Origin: WQUF01 sp031549885
GTDB taxonomy: Bacteria > Bacillota > Clostridia > Clostridiales > Clostridiaceae
DNA length: 20,139 nucleotides
NCBI GenBank assembly: GCA_031549885.1
Contig: JAVBPD010000126.1
Location: forward strand, 1-20,139
Direction of reading: 5' to 3'
Positions 7,234 through 16,955 of the stretch are shown here, one piece after another (within the stretch, counting starts at the first letter, position 1; each line of letters opens with the position of its first letter). The notes below the pieces were generated by a model, which did not search any database, had not been told where the DNA came from, and was given only the letters and a program-made list of their open reading frames with translations. The position numbers and the translations under genes were made by a program.

Positions 7234-9792
7234 TTATTTTTTATATTTTGTCTTTTCTAAAGGCAGTTTTGTTCTAAAAATTCCATCAAATTTATAATAA
7301 GCTCCTTGCGCTGCAGGTGCTGTTGGAATAGTTGCAAGTTCACCTACTCCTTTTGCTCCATTTGCAATTTTTGGTATAAATTCCCTATTTACAATTTTAA
7401 CTTCTATTTCTGGAACATCATTTGACCTTAATAATCCTAGTGTACCATATTTTGATTTAGGAATGGAATCTTTTAATATAAAATCTTCAGTAAGTGCATA
7501 GCCAAGTCCCATTACAACTCCACCTTCAATTTGTGATGTGCAAGCTTTAGGATTTACTATTTTTCCAACATCATAAGCTGCAGAAACTTTTTTAAGCTTT
7601 CCTTCATCATCTAAAATTACAACTTGAGCAGCATATCCATATGCAACATGGCTAACAGGGTTTTCTTTATCAGCTCCCATTGGGTCAGTTTTTGCTAAAT
7701 ATTCACCATAATATTCCTTACCATTTAGATCTGAAATTGATTTTACATTATCAAGATCTAATTTAAGCGCTCTAGATGCTCTAACCACTGCCTCGCCTGT
7801 AAGGAGAGTTTGCCTTGATGCTGTTGTAGTTCCAGAGTTTGGAGTTCTATGTGTATCTGGTGGCTCTACTATTATAAGTTCTGGTGAAACTTTTAAAATT
7901 TCACAAGCCATTTGCATTATAACTGTAGCCATCCCTTGACCTATACATGCTGCACTTGACCTTACATGTATTTTTCCATTTTCTACAGATATAATACATC
8001 TTCCATAATCAGGAACACCTACTCCAAGACCTGAATTTTTAAATGAACATGCAATACCTGCATATTTATTGTTTTCATAATCTTCTCTTACTTCTTCTAA
8101 GCACTCGATAAGAGCAGTAGTTTCATCGACAATTTGACCATTAGGAAGTACATCACCAGGCCTCACTGCATTTCTATATCTTATTTCCCATGGTGATATT
8201 CCTACCATTTCAGCAAGCATATTTAAATTGCTTTCATTTGCAAAAACAGTTTGTGTAACGCCAAATCCTCTAAAAGCTCCTGCTGGAGGGTTATTTGTAT
8301 ACACTGCTATGCCTTCAATATCTACGTTTTGATAATTATATGGCCCTGCTGCGTGAGTGCATGCTCTTTGTAAAACTGGACCTCCTAAAGAAGCATAAGC
8401 ACCAGTATCTGAAACCACCTTTGCCTTTAAAGCAGTTAATTTTCCATTTTCATCACAAGCTGTTGTAAACTCCATTTCCATTGCATGCCTTTTAGTATGA
8501 ATGTTTATGCTTTCTTGCCTTGAAAATTTAACTTTTACAGGAATCTTCGTAACAAAAGCAAGCAGAGCCGCATGATGCTGTACGCTCATATCTTCTTTAC
8601 CACCAAATCCTCCACCTACTAATTTACTAATTACTCTAACCTTTTCACTTGGTAAATTAAGCATATTGCATATTTCTCTTTGCTCATCATAAACACTTTG
8701 GCTAGCTGTATACATTAAAACCCCATCATCACCTTGGGGAATTCCAATTGCACATTCAGGTTCCATAAAAGCATGATCAGTAAAAGGTGTTGAATATTTT
8801 TTTGTAACTACATATTTTGAATTTGCAATTGCTTCGTCAGCATTTCCTCTTTTTAAAACTTCTTTTCTTAAAATATTTCCAGACTCATGAATCTTTGGCG
8901 CATCCTCTTTTAAAGAATCATTAGGACAAGTCATAGGAGTTAAAACTTCATACTCTACATCAATTAAATTTAAAACTTCATCTAAAGTCTCTTTATGCCT
9001 TGTAGCAACAAGAGCTAAAGCATCCCCTACATATCTTGTTATATCTCCTTCTTTAATCATCACATCCCAATCCTGAGCTAAATGACCTAGTTTATTATGA
9101 CCTGGAACATCTTTAAAAGTTAACACTGTAACTACATCTTCATGCTCTAAAGCCTTCTTTATATCTATTTTTAAAATCCTAGCTCTTGGATATTTTGTCC
9201 TAAGTGCTTTTCCATATATCATTCCATCTACTACAATATCATCTACATACTCTCCAGTGCCTAAAACTTTTTCATATGCATCTAACCTGTGAAAATTTTC
9301 TCCCATAGTTGCTTTAAAATCATGCTTTGGTATTTCTTTATCTTCTCTAAAAAATTCGGCTGCAAGTTTTATAGCTTTTTCAATTTTAACATATCCTGTA
9401 CATCTACAAATATTACCTCTTAAAGCTTTTTTGATTTCTTCATCAGTAGGGTTATCATTTACATCTAAAAGCGCTTTTGCAGCAATTACCATTCCAGGAA
9501 TGCAAAATCCACATTGTACAGCCCCTTCTTCTGCAAAACAATAAGTATAAACATCTTTTTCTCTTTGGCTCAATCCTTCAACTGTAATTATGCTCTTTCC
9601 TTGAAGTTTAGAAATAGGTTGAATGCATGATTTAACTGCTTTCCCATCAATTATCACAGTGCATGTCCCACATGCTCCTTCACTGCATCCATCCTTTACA
9701 GATGTTAATCTCATATCATCTCTTAGAAAATTTAAAAGTTTTTTATCTTTTTCTACATTTATTTCTTTTCCATTAATTTTAACCTGATACAT
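7234..9792 (-). CDS. xdhD: XdhD-type Fe-S/molybdenum hydroxylase (xanthine dehydrogenase family, probably selenium-dependent)
   Basis: An 852-residue fusion of an N-terminal iron-sulphur part and a C-terminal molybdopterin part, the arrangement of E. coli XdhD (YgfN). The plant-type [2Fe-2S] cluster is held by Cys36, Cys41, Cys44 and Cys56; the second cluster by Cys94, Cys97, Cys129 and Cys131 (CGFC and CRC motifs). The molybdenum part has GGGFGGKE (393-400), AFRGFG (506-511), IGQG (617-620) and GAKGVGE with the catalytic base at about Glu818. There is no FAD domain, and no FAD-subunit gene adjoins it. It should hydroxylate or dehydroxylate an oxopurine. Enzymes of this cluster type in Clostridia carry a labile selenium on the Mo site; no selenocysteine codon is expected or seen. 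I place the start at ATG 9792 (GGAAGTGA upstream at about 8 bases) rather than the GTG at 9804, which is too close to that site. The hydantoinase gene ends just upstream. Confidence 0.88.
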   Translation of the reverse strand: MYQVKINGKEINVEKDKKLLNFLRDDMRLTSVKDGCSEGACGTCTVIIDGKAVKSCIQPISKLQGKSIITVEGLSQREKDVYTYCFAEEGAVQCGFCIPGMVIAAKALLDVNDNPTDEEIKKALRGNICRCTGYVKIEKAIKLAAEFFREDKEIPKHDFKATMGENFHRLDAYEKVLGTGEYVDDIVVDGMIYGKALRTKYPRARILKIDIKKALEHEDVVTVLTFKDVPGHNKLGHLAQDWDVMIKEGDITRYVGDALALVATRHKETLDEVLNLIDVEYEVLTPMTCPNDSLKEDAPKIHESGNILRKEVLKRGNADEAIANSKYVVTKKYSTPFTDHAFMEPECAIGIPQGDDGVLMYTASQSVYDEQREICNMLNLPSEKVRVISKLVGGGFGGKEDMSVQHHAALLAFVTKIPVKVKFSRQESINIHTKRHAMEMEFTTACDENGKLTALKAKVVSDTGAYASLGGPVLQRACTHAAGPYNYQNVDIEGIAVYTNNPPAGAFRGFGVTQTVFANESNLNMLAEMVGISPWEIRYRNAVRPGDVLPNGQIVDETTALIECLEEVREDYENNKYAGIACSFKNSGLGVGVPDYGRCIISVENGKIHVRSSAACIGQGMATVIMQMACEILKVSPELIIVEPPDTHRTPNSGTTTASRQTLLTGEAVVRASRALKLDLDNVKSISDLNGKEYYGEYLAKTDPMGADKENPVSHVAYGYAAQVVILDDEGKLKKVSAAYDVGKIVNPKACTSQIEGGVVMGLGYALTEDFILKDSIPKSKYGTLGLLRSNDVPEIEVKIVNREFIPKIANGAKGVGELATIPTAPAAQGAYYKFDGIFRTKLPLEKTKYKK

Positions 9793-9809
9793 GGATTTAT
9801 TCACTTCCC

Positions 9810-11195
9810 TTAATAATCAAATTTTTTTCTCTTAATAAAACTTCCAAGTGGTTTTTCAATAACCATTTTTCCATCTTCAACCACATGATTTCCTCTTAAA
9901 AAAACATGTTTAATCTTTCCATTTACCTCATACCCTTCATAAGGTGTATAATCTACATTTTGATGTTGATTTTTATAGCTTATGGTAAAGTTTTCACTAG
10001 GATCATAAATCACAATATCTGCAATAGATCCTTCAAGTATTTCACCTTTATCAGGATACATACCAAAAAACTTTGCACCATTTGTAGATAAAATTTCAAC
10101 TAATTTGTTTATAGTTATTTTGTTTTTTATTACTCCTTCAGTGTATATAATAGAAACTCTATGTTCAACACCAGGTATTCCATTTGGTATTTTAGAATAA
10201 TCATCTATTCCCAAATCTTTTTGACCTTTAAAGTTAAATGAACAATGGTCAGTGCCAATAAAGTCTATAATATTATTTTTTATTCCATTCCATAAAATAT
10301 CTTGATTTTTTTTATCTCTAAGCGGTGGAGAAAGGACATATTTTGCTCCTTCAAAATTATCATCGTTTTCATTTCCATATTTTGAAATGTCTAAAAAAAG
10401 ATATTGAGGACAAGTTTCTCCGTATACCTTTACTCCTTGCTCCTTAGCCCTTTCAATCTTTTCTAATGATTCCTTGCAAGTCACATGGACAATATATAAA
10501 GGAGACTTCACCATGTCAGCAATAGCTATAACTCTTTCTGTAGCTTCTCCCTCAACTTCTGGAGGTTTTGACAAGGGATGAAAATAAGGAGTTTTTTCCC
10601 CTTTTTCTTTTGATTCTTTTATTAGGGTATTAATAATATCACCATTTTCACAGTGAAAACCAATGATACCACCAATATCTTTAGATTTTCTAAGGGCTCT
10701 ATAAATGCAGCCATCATGAACTCTTAAAGCATCATAAGCCATATATAATTTAAATGAAGGCATTCCCATGGATACAATTTCTTCCATTTCTTTTTCAACA
10801 TCATCATTATAATCTGTAATTGCCATATGAAAACCATAATCACAAAATGAATTGCCTTCTGCTTTTAAAGTCCAAACATCAAAAGCTTTTTTAAGAGTAT
10901 CACCCTTATCTTGTGTTGCAAAATCTAAAATTGTTGTAGTACCACCCATAATAGCAGCCTTGGTGCCGGTATTAAAATCATCTGATGTTTTTGTATAGCC
11001 AGTATCTAAATCAAAATGTGTATGGGTATCAATAAAGCCAGGAAAAACATAGCATCCTTTTGCATCGATTACATGGAGTCCATCTTCATTAATATTTTCT
11101 TGAATTTTTAAAATTCTCTCACCTTCAATAAGCACATCGGCACAAAATGTTTTATCACTTCTTATAATTTTACCATTTTTAATTAAAGTAGCCAA
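9810..11195 (-). CDS. hyuA: Hydantoinase / dihydropyrimidinase (HyuA type)
   Basis: A 461-residue cyclic amidohydrolase with all residues of a binuclear zinc site: His58 and His60 (DTHTHFD), the carboxylated Lys149 (SFKLYMAY), His181 (GFHCENGD), His237 (IVHVTC) and Asp316 (GTDHCSF). Such enzymes open hydantoin or dihydropyrimidine rings to N-carbamoyl amino acids. In this cluster the substrate is likely a hydantoin-type intermediate left after the six-membered purine ring is opened, giving a ureido acid for the carbamoyltransferase. E. coli HyuA in the equivalent cluster is annotated D-phenylhydantoinase. The start is TTG 11195, seven bases after GAGGTGA; no ATG fits. The 81-bp gap to ssnA holds a large hairpin, while xdhD begins almost at once downstream. 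Allantoinase is a less likely alternative. Confidence 0.9.
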   Translation of the reverse strand: MATLIKNGKIIRSDKTFCADVLIEGERILKIQENINEDGLHVIDAKGCYVFPGFIDTHTHFDLDTGYTKTSDDFNTGTKAAIMGGTTTILDFATQDKGDTLKKAFDVWTLKAEGNSFCDYGFHMAITDYNDDVEKEMEEIVSMGMPSFKLYMAYDALRVHDGCIYRALRKSKDIGGIIGFHCENGDIINTLIKESKEKGEKTPYFHPLSKPPEVEGEATERVIAIADMVKSPLYIVHVTCKESLEKIERAKEQGVKVYGETCPQYLFLDISKYGNENDDNFEGAKYVLSPPLRDKKNQDILWNGIKNNIIDFIGTDHCSFNFKGQKDLGIDDYSKIPNGIPGVEHRVSIIYTEGVIKNKITINKLVEILSTNGAKFFGMYPDKGEILEGSIADIVIYDPSENFTISYKNQHQNVDYTPYEGYEVNGKIKHVFLRGNHVVEDGKMVIEKPLGSFIKRKKFDY

Positions 11196-11226
11196 ACCAA
11201 AATCACCTCACTTAAATTTTATAACA

Positions 11227-11263
11227 ATAGGGAAAAATAGTATATATATACTTTTTTCCCTAT
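11227..11263 (-). other. Hairpin between ssnA and the hydantoinase gene
   Basis: ATAGGGAAAAATAGTATAT pairs with ATATACTTTTTTCCCTAT: 18 base pairs with a single bulged T and almost no loop, starting 13 bases after the ssnA stop codon. No T-run follows on the minus strand, so it looks like an RNA processing or stability element, or a partial attenuator, rather than a terminator. Confidence 0.6.
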
Positions 11264-11276
11264 ATAATAATTAAAA

Positions 11277-12605
11277 TTAAATTCTATTCCAAAGTTTTTG
11301 AGCAAGTTCTCTGCTCTTAGCCATTAATCTCTCTTCATCTACATTCACAAGTTTTCTTTCATCCATCAAAATTCTACCATTAACTATAGTAGTATCAACA
11401 TTTCTTCCAGTCACTCCAAATAATAAATGTCCATTTATATTGTTTTCATTTATTGGAGTTGGAGGATTGTAATCTACTATGATAACGTCAGCATAATGAC
11501 CTTCTTTTAAAGTGCCTAACTTGCCATCAATAAATCTTTCAACTATTTTCTTATTATTTTCAAATAGCATTGTTGGTGGTTCACCCCAACCTACACTAGG
11601 AAGTCCTTTTACATGTTTTTGAATTATATTAATTACCTTATAAGACTCCATCATATCAGCAGTATAACCATCAGTTCCAAGTCCCACCAAAACGGAGCTT
11701 GCAATCATATCTAAAACTGGTGCAGCGCCAACAGCATTTCCCATATTTGATTCAGGATTGTTAACTACAGCTACTTTAGAGTCTCTGAGCATATCTATTT
11801 CATTTTTATTTACATGTACACAATGAACTGCTATGCTCTTATCACTTAGAACTCCTCTTTTATACCATCTTTCAATAACGCCCATTCTATATTTTTCATA
11901 AGAATCTGCCACATCTTCAATGCCTTCAGCACAATGCACATGAAAACCACCATTTACAGCTGCTACTTCTTGAAGGCATTTATCTAATGTATTATCTGAA
12001 ATAGTCATAGAAGCATGAAGACCAAATAAACCTTTAATCATATCATCATTTTCTTTTTGACAATATTTAATAAAATCTATATTCTCCTTTATTCCTGCAT
12101 CGCAAATTGCATCACCATCTCTATCAGAAACTTCATAAGATAAATTTCTCCTAAGCCCTAATTCTTTTGCAGCTTCAGCTATTTTAAATAAGCTACCTTC
12201 TACAGCAAATGGGCTTGCATGATGATCTATAGCAGTTGTTACTCCACATTTAATTTCATCAATCATTGGTCCAATAGCACTATAATATACATCCTCTAAA
12301 CTCAAACATTTATCAAGTCTCCACCAAAGTCCTTTTAAAACTTGACTAAAAAGTGCAGATGGAGGGCTATCAGTAGCCATTCCTCTTGCAAAGGTTGAAT
12401 AATAATGCATATGAGTATTTATAAAGCCAGGCATTACAAGGCGGCCTTTTGCATCTTTAAATTCAGCGTCAGGGTATTTTGCCTTTAAATCCTTAGTGTC
12501 TCCAACTTCTTTAATTAATTTCCCATCAATTAAAACAGCACCACCATCAATAAAAGGCTTTTCACTATCTCTAGTAAATACTTTTCCATTACCTATTAAA
12601 ATCAT
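11277..12605 (-). CDS. ssnA: SsnA putative aminohydrolase
   Basis: A 442-residue metal-dependent hydrolase of the amidohydrolase superfamily (TrzA/AtzA/cytosine-deaminase-like group) matching SsnA in length and context. Metal ligands visible are His65 and His67 (INTHMHYYS), His224 (GGFHVHCAEG), His261 or His264 (AVHCVHVN) and Asp312 (GLGTDGYTAD). SsnA is a constant neighbour of ygfK and xdhD in purine/urate clusters; E. coli SsnA was named for an effect on stationary-phase survival. A role in hydrolytic ring opening or deamination of a reduced purine is inferred. The start ATG 12605 follows AGGAGGTG, which overlaps the TAG stop of ygfK, so translation of the two is linked. Confidence 0.9.
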   Translation of the reverse strand: MILIGNGKVFTRDSEKPFIDGGAVLIDGKLIKEVGDTKDLKAKYPDAEFKDAKGRLVMPGFINTHMHYYSTFARGMATDSPPSALFSQVLKGLWWRLDKCLSLEDVYYSAIGPMIDEIKCGVTTAIDHHASPFAVEGSLFKIAEAAKELGLRRNLSYEVSDRDGDAICDAGIKENIDFIKYCQKENDDMIKGLFGLHASMTISDNTLDKCLQEVAAVNGGFHVHCAEGIEDVADSYEKYRMGVIERWYKRGVLSDKSIAVHCVHVNKNEIDMLRDSKVAVVNNPESNMGNAVGAAPVLDMIASSVLVGLGTDGYTADMMESYKVINIIQKHVKGLPSVGWGEPPTMLFENNKKIVERFIDGKLGTLKEGHYADVIIVDYNPPTPINENNINGHLLFGVTGRNVDTTIVNGRILMDERKLVNVDEERLMAKSRELAQKLWNRI

Positions 12606-12615
12606 AAAGCACCTC

Positions 12616-15600
12616 CTAAATTTCTACTAAATAATAAGCATAATCTTTAATAACAACATTTATCATGTCTTCCATATTTTTAGATATTTTCCCATCACCT
12701 AAAGTATGGATTATGATAGATCCATCTTCTTCTCTAACTTTAAATGAATCTTTACTTAATTTTAAGAAACCTTTATTTGTGCTATCTACAAAGTCTTCTT
12801 CAGTCCAGAATAAAGTCACCTTATCTTTATATGGATTTCCATCATGAGGACAGAACACTCCACAGTTTCCACATTCATTGCACATTCCATCAATGTGTAT
12901 GATTTGATGTTTTTGGCTAAATCCTTTATCTTCTACGGTTACTTTAATATTAGCTCTATTTGGACAAACATCATTACATATTTCACAAATATTATTACAA
13001 GATAAACATCTTTCTCCATCTGATTTATCTTTAGAGCTTAATTTTAAGACACCTTTTCTACTATATAGTTCTTTATCTTCTATATCACTGCTAAAGTTTT
13101 TAAAGTCAGCCTCAATTCCAAGTTTAGAAAGTATATTTAAAGCAATTATTTTACTATCAGCTAAAGCTTTTACAATTGTAGAAGGTTTACCTTTACAATC
13201 TCCAGCAACAAATACTCCTTCTTTAGAAGTTTCATTACAACTACTTAAAACAGCATTTCCTTTTTCATCTAATTTAACTCCATTTTTAAAGAACAATGTA
13301 GAATCAACTCTAGCACCAACAGCTCCAATAACTGTATCAAATTCTAATGTGTTAATTTCACCTGTTGAAACTACTCCTCTTCTTCCTGATGAATCCTTTT
13401 CTGAAAGTTTCATAACTTCACATACCAATTTTTTTCCATCGTAGGAAACTGGCGCTAAAAGTTCCATTATTTCAACTCCATCTAAAAGAGCTCCTTCTAT
13501 TTCTTCAGGTTCTGCTGGCATAAAGGCCTTTGTTCTTCTATACACTAATGTAACTTTTTCTACACCAGGAGCACGTTTAGCACTTCTTGAGCAATCCATT
13601 GCTACATCTCCGCCACCAATAACTGCTACAGATTTTCCTAAATTTAAATTGCAATCTCCTGCCTTTGATTCTTCTAAAAATTTAAGAGCATCAATAATAT
13701 TTTCTTTGCCTTCTTTAACAGGAGAAGCACCTTCCATCCAAGCTCCAGTTGCTAAAACAACATATTCATATTCCTTCTTTAAATCATCAATAGAATAATT
13801 TTCATTAACACCAAATTTAAAATTAACTCCTGAAGATTTTACAAGATTAAAATCTTTATTAACCATGTCAGAAGAAACTCTAAACTCTGGAATTACATAT
13901 TTTACAATCCCAAAAGCTTCTTCTCTCTTTTCAAAAACTGTAACATCAACACCATTTCTTCTTAAATAAAATGCGCAAGATACTCCAGCAGGTCCTGCTC
14001 CTATAATTGCAACTTTCTTATCAGTTACTATTTCAGAAGGTTTCATTTCGCTTATATACTTATCTTCTGCATTTATTACAGCAAGGCGTTTCATATTTCT
14101 AATTTCAAGAGATGAATCATAATCAAGCCTTGTACATTTATTTTGACATTCGTGATTACAAATTGTTCCTAAAATTGCAGGAGTAGCATTATCATTTACA
14201 ATTACTTCAAATGCTTTATCATATTTTTCCTCTGATACAAACCTTAAATATTCAGGGATTTGTTGATATATTGGACATCCTCCTTGAGAGCAAGGTGCCT
14301 TAAAACAATCATATAATCCTAATTTTGATTTAGTCTTTCTAGATTTAACTGCTCTAGAAGCCTTTAAATGATGAGGATTCTTAATAGCGCTATTAGCTAA
14401 TTCGCTTAATTTATCTATATTTATTCCACTGAATTTTCCATTTAATAAAGGTTCGATCTTTTCACAAAGCTGCTTAATTCTCTCATATCCACCTGGCTTT
14501 AAAATAGTTGTAGCAATTGTAATTGGCCTAATTCCCACACCTATTATATCTTCAATGTTGAAGAAATCTGCTCCGCCTGAATAAGAAATAGGAAGCATTC
14601 CATTGAATTCTTTTGACACTTTATTTGCAAGGTTTATTGTAAGTGGAAATAAAGATCTACCGGACATATACATTTCTTCTCCAGGAAGCTCTTTATTTTC
14701 TATTCTAACTGGGAATGTATTTGTAAGTTTAACTCCAAATTCTAAATTTAATTTTTTAGAAAGATCTATTAATCTATTGAACATTGGTATAGCATCTTTA
14801 TATTGCAAATCATTATTAAAATGATGATCATCAAAACTAATATAATCGTATCCCATTTCGTTTAATGTATTTCTAGCAAACTCATATCCAAGAAGAGTTG
14901 GATTGCATTTTATAAATGTATGAAGTAATTTTTCTTCTAAAAGGTACGTTGCAATCCTTTCAATTTCTTGTGGAGGACATCCATGTAATGTGGATAAAGT
15001 TATTGATGGACATACAAAACTTGATATTCCTTCAATATATTCTCTTGTAACATTTTTAAATTCAGATAAATTACTTAGTAAATATTCCTTACATTCTTTC
15101 CAAATATCAGTTTTAGAAGCATCTTTCATGCCTTCAATGAAATTATCTATTTTAGGAAGTTTAATTCCTTCAAGGTCATAGCCTACGCTCATATTAAAAG
15201 CAAAATCTTTATTTTCACTAAGCCCTAATTCCTTTGAAAATACATGAATCAAAAACCAAGCTTTTATATATTCGTTAAAGGCTTCCTCTACTGTTAATTC
15301 TGTAGACCATTCCACATTATAGCACTCATCTTCAGCGTTTATACATGGTTTTGCAACGCATTTTCTAAGTTCTTCTCCATCCATCTTTTGAACAGTTTTA
15401 AGTTCTATAAATCTTGCTCCTGCTAAATAAGAAGCAACTATATTTTGAGTTAATTGAGAATTTGGCCCTGCAGCAGGTCCCACAGGAGATGATAATTTTT
15501 CTCCAAACATCTCTATATAAGTGTTGCTTTTATTTTTATAAAATTTTTCAGATCTTATTCCAAAAATTGAACCTTGATTTTTGTATTCTTCTAAAATCCA

Positions 15601-15645
15601 ATTCACCATTTTATTAAATGGTATCATTCTCATTAAATCGCTCAT
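12616..15645 (-). CDS. ygfK: YgfK, multidomain Fe-S flavin oxidoreductase (selenate reductase subunit-like)
   Basis: A 1009-residue redox protein in three parts. Residues 1 to about 430 form a dihydroorotate-dehydrogenase-like barrel (VGPAAGPNSQ 55-63, ITLSTLHGCPPQEIE 215-229). Residues about 445-845 resemble the glutamate synthase small subunit: Cys at 452, 457, 496, 500 and 504 for Fe-S clusters, FAD motif GAGPAG (549-554), NAD(P)H motif GGGDVA (677-682) and a closing VFVAGDCKGK. The C-terminal part carries ferredoxin-type Cys (880, 883, 887, 890, 894 and 922, 925, 928, 932) for two [4Fe-4S] clusters. E. coli ygfK was tied to selenate reduction, but in urate-degrading bacteria it is part of the purine route, probably reducing an oxopurine with NAD(P)H. 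The start ATG 15645 (GAGGTGAT upstream) shares ATGA with the guanine deaminase stop, implying coupling; an extension to 15693 lies within the guanine deaminase gene. Confidence 0.93.
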   Translation of the reverse strand: MSDLMRMIPFNKMVNWILEEYKNQGSIFGIRSEKFYKNKSNTYIEMFGEKLSSPVGPAAGPNSQLTQNIVASYLAGARFIELKTVQKMDGEELRKCVAKPCINAEDECYNVEWSTELTVEEAFNEYIKAWFLIHVFSKELGLSENKDFAFNMSVGYDLEGIKLPKIDNFIEGMKDASKTDIWKECKEYLLSNLSEFKNVTREYIEGISSFVCPSITLSTLHGCPPQEIERIATYLLEEKLLHTFIKCNPTLLGYEFARNTLNEMGYDYISFDDHHFNNDLQYKDAIPMFNRLIDLSKKLNLEFGVKLTNTFPVRIENKELPGEEMYMSGRSLFPLTINLANKVSKEFNGMLPISYSGGADFFNIEDIIGVGIRPITIATTILKPGGYERIKQLCEKIEPLLNGKFSGINIDKLSELANSAIKNPHHLKASRAVKSRKTKSKLGLYDCFKAPCSQGGCPIYQQIPEYLRFVSEEKYDKAFEVIVNDNATPAILGTICNHECQNKCTRLDYDSSLEIRNMKRLAVINAEDKYISEMKPSEIVTDKKVAIIGAGPAGVSCAFYLRRNGVDVTVFEKREEAFGIVKYVIPEFRVSSDMVNKDFNLVKSSGVNFKFGVNENYSIDDLKKEYEYVVLATGAWMEGASPVKEGKENIIDALKFLEESKAGDCNLNLGKSVAVIGGGDVAMDCSRSAKRAPGVEKVTLVYRRTKAFMPAEPEEIEGALLDGVEIMELLAPVSYDGKKLVCEVMKLSEKDSSGRRGVVSTGEINTLEFDTVIGAVGARVDSTLFFKNGVKLDEKGNAVLSSCNETSKEGVFVAGDCKGKPSTIVKALADSKIIALNILSKLGIEADFKNFSSDIEDKELYSRKGVLKLSSKDKSDGERCLSCNNICEICNDVCPNRANIKVTVEDKGFSQKHQIIHIDGMCNECGNCGVFCPHDGNPYKDKVTLFWTEEDFVDSTNKGFLKLSKDSFKVREEDGSIIIHTLGDGKISKNMEDMINVVIKDYAYYLVEI

Positions 15646-16922
15646 AATATCACCTCTAATAATTTTCCATAAGCAAATCTCTTTATAATACAAGATGTAT
15701 TTCCACTATATATAAATTTTTCAAGCCTTTGTTCTAGGTTTTTATTCAAAACACTGTAAATAGACGAATCGTCAACAACTAGAGCATCAAAATCATATCC
15801 TTCTTCAAAGCTACCTACATTTCCAAAGAATTTCCCTCCGCCTTTTGTAGCAAGGTAAAATGCTTCACTAAGAGACAACATTCCATATTTACTATCTACA
15901 TACTTAAAGTACATCTTTGAACTTTGTATTGCAGAAACTATACATTCTAAAATTGAAAGGGTGTGTCCTCCAGAAATGTCTGAACCAATACCAACATCTA
16001 TACCTAAACTCATATACTTCTTAATTGGAGCAATGCCGCTATAAACATTTAAATTAGAAGTAGGACAATGTGCAACAAAAACACCTTTATCTTTTAGCAT
16101 TTTAATCTCATCTTCATCATTATGAACACAATGAGCCATAACAGTCTTAATTTGTCCACCAAATAAACCATGTTCATCATATACACTAGAATAATTCTTA
16201 CTCTCAACATGTAAATTTTTAACCCATTCAATCTCTCCATTATTCTCTGATAAATGAGATTGTACAGGCACAGAATATTTTTTTGCTAAACTAGATAATC
16301 CTAGCATTAAATCAGGAGTACAGCTTGGTACAAATCTAGGTGTTATAATTGGCTTTACCCTTTTATTTTCTTTATATTTTTCAAGAAAAATTTCAGTTTC
16401 AGATAGGGATTCTTCTGTGGATTCAATTAATATTTCAGGAGAATTTCTATCCATGTTTACTTTTCCAACATAAGCACCAAAACCATTTTTTTCAAATAGT
16501 TCCATCAATATTTCTGTAGCTTTTCTATGAATTGTTCCAAAAATCACACATCTTGTCGTTCCATTTTCCCAAAGGCTCTTTATTAAATTAGAATATACCT
16601 TTTTAGCATAATCTATATCCTTAAATTTAGCTTCTTCTGGGAAAGTATAAGTATTAAGCCATGGTAATAGTTCCTTATCCATACCAAGCCCTACATTTTC
16701 AAATTGAGGACCATGCAAGTGCAAATCTATAAAGCTTGGTATTATTAATTTATTGGTATAATCAACTATTTCATTATTGCAAAATTCCTTAGGCAAAACT
16801 TTACAGACATCTTTTATTTTGCCATTTAAAACAACAATATACCCGTCTTCAATTACTTCAAATTTATCCTGTGTTTTTGTAAAAATCACGTGCCCCTTAA
16901 ATATTTTTAGATCCTTATCCAT
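15642..16922 (-). CDS. guaD: Guanine deaminase
   Basis: A 426-residue zinc amidohydrolase converting guanine to xanthine and ammonia. The first motif PSFIDLHLHGPQFENVGLGMD-type stretch (His68, His70) followed by LLPWLNTYTFPEE is characteristic of guanine deaminase rather than other members of the superfamily. Further ligands are His223 (VQSHLSEN), His264 (MAHCVHNDEDE) and Asp315 (GIGSDISGGH). Length fits the family. The start ATG 16922 follows GGGAGG, 33 bases after the permease gene; the end overlaps ygfK by four bases (ATGA). In the operon it would feed guanine into the xanthine pool handled by the molybdenum enzyme. The E. coli counterpart sits in the equivalent cluster. Confidence 0.93.
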   Translation of the reverse strand: MDKDLKIFKGHVIFTKTQDKFEVIEDGYIVVLNGKIKDVCKVLPKEFCNNEIVDYTNKLIIPSFIDLHLHGPQFENVGLGMDKELLPWLNTYTFPEEAKFKDIDYAKKVYSNLIKSLWENGTTRCVIFGTIHRKATEILMELFEKNGFGAYVGKVNMDRNSPEILIESTEESLSETEIFLEKYKENKRVKPIITPRFVPSCTPDLMLGLSSLAKKYSVPVQSHLSENNGEIEWVKNLHVESKNYSSVYDEHGLFGGQIKTVMAHCVHNDEDEIKMLKDKGVFVAHCPTSNLNVYSGIAPIKKYMSLGIDVGIGSDISGGHTLSILECIVSAIQSSKMYFKYVDSKYGMLSLSEAFYLATKGGGKFFGNVGSFEEGYDFDALVVDDSSIYSVLNKNLEQRLEKFIYSGNTSCIIKRFAYGKLLEVIL

Positions 16923-16955
16923 AATTTCCTCCCAGATCTATAAAACAAAAGTAAA

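Noticed and set aside
7234..9792. Selenocysteine codon in the XdhD gene
   Set aside because: No in-frame TGA interrupts the gene; selenium in this enzyme class is a labile cofactor, not selenocysteine.
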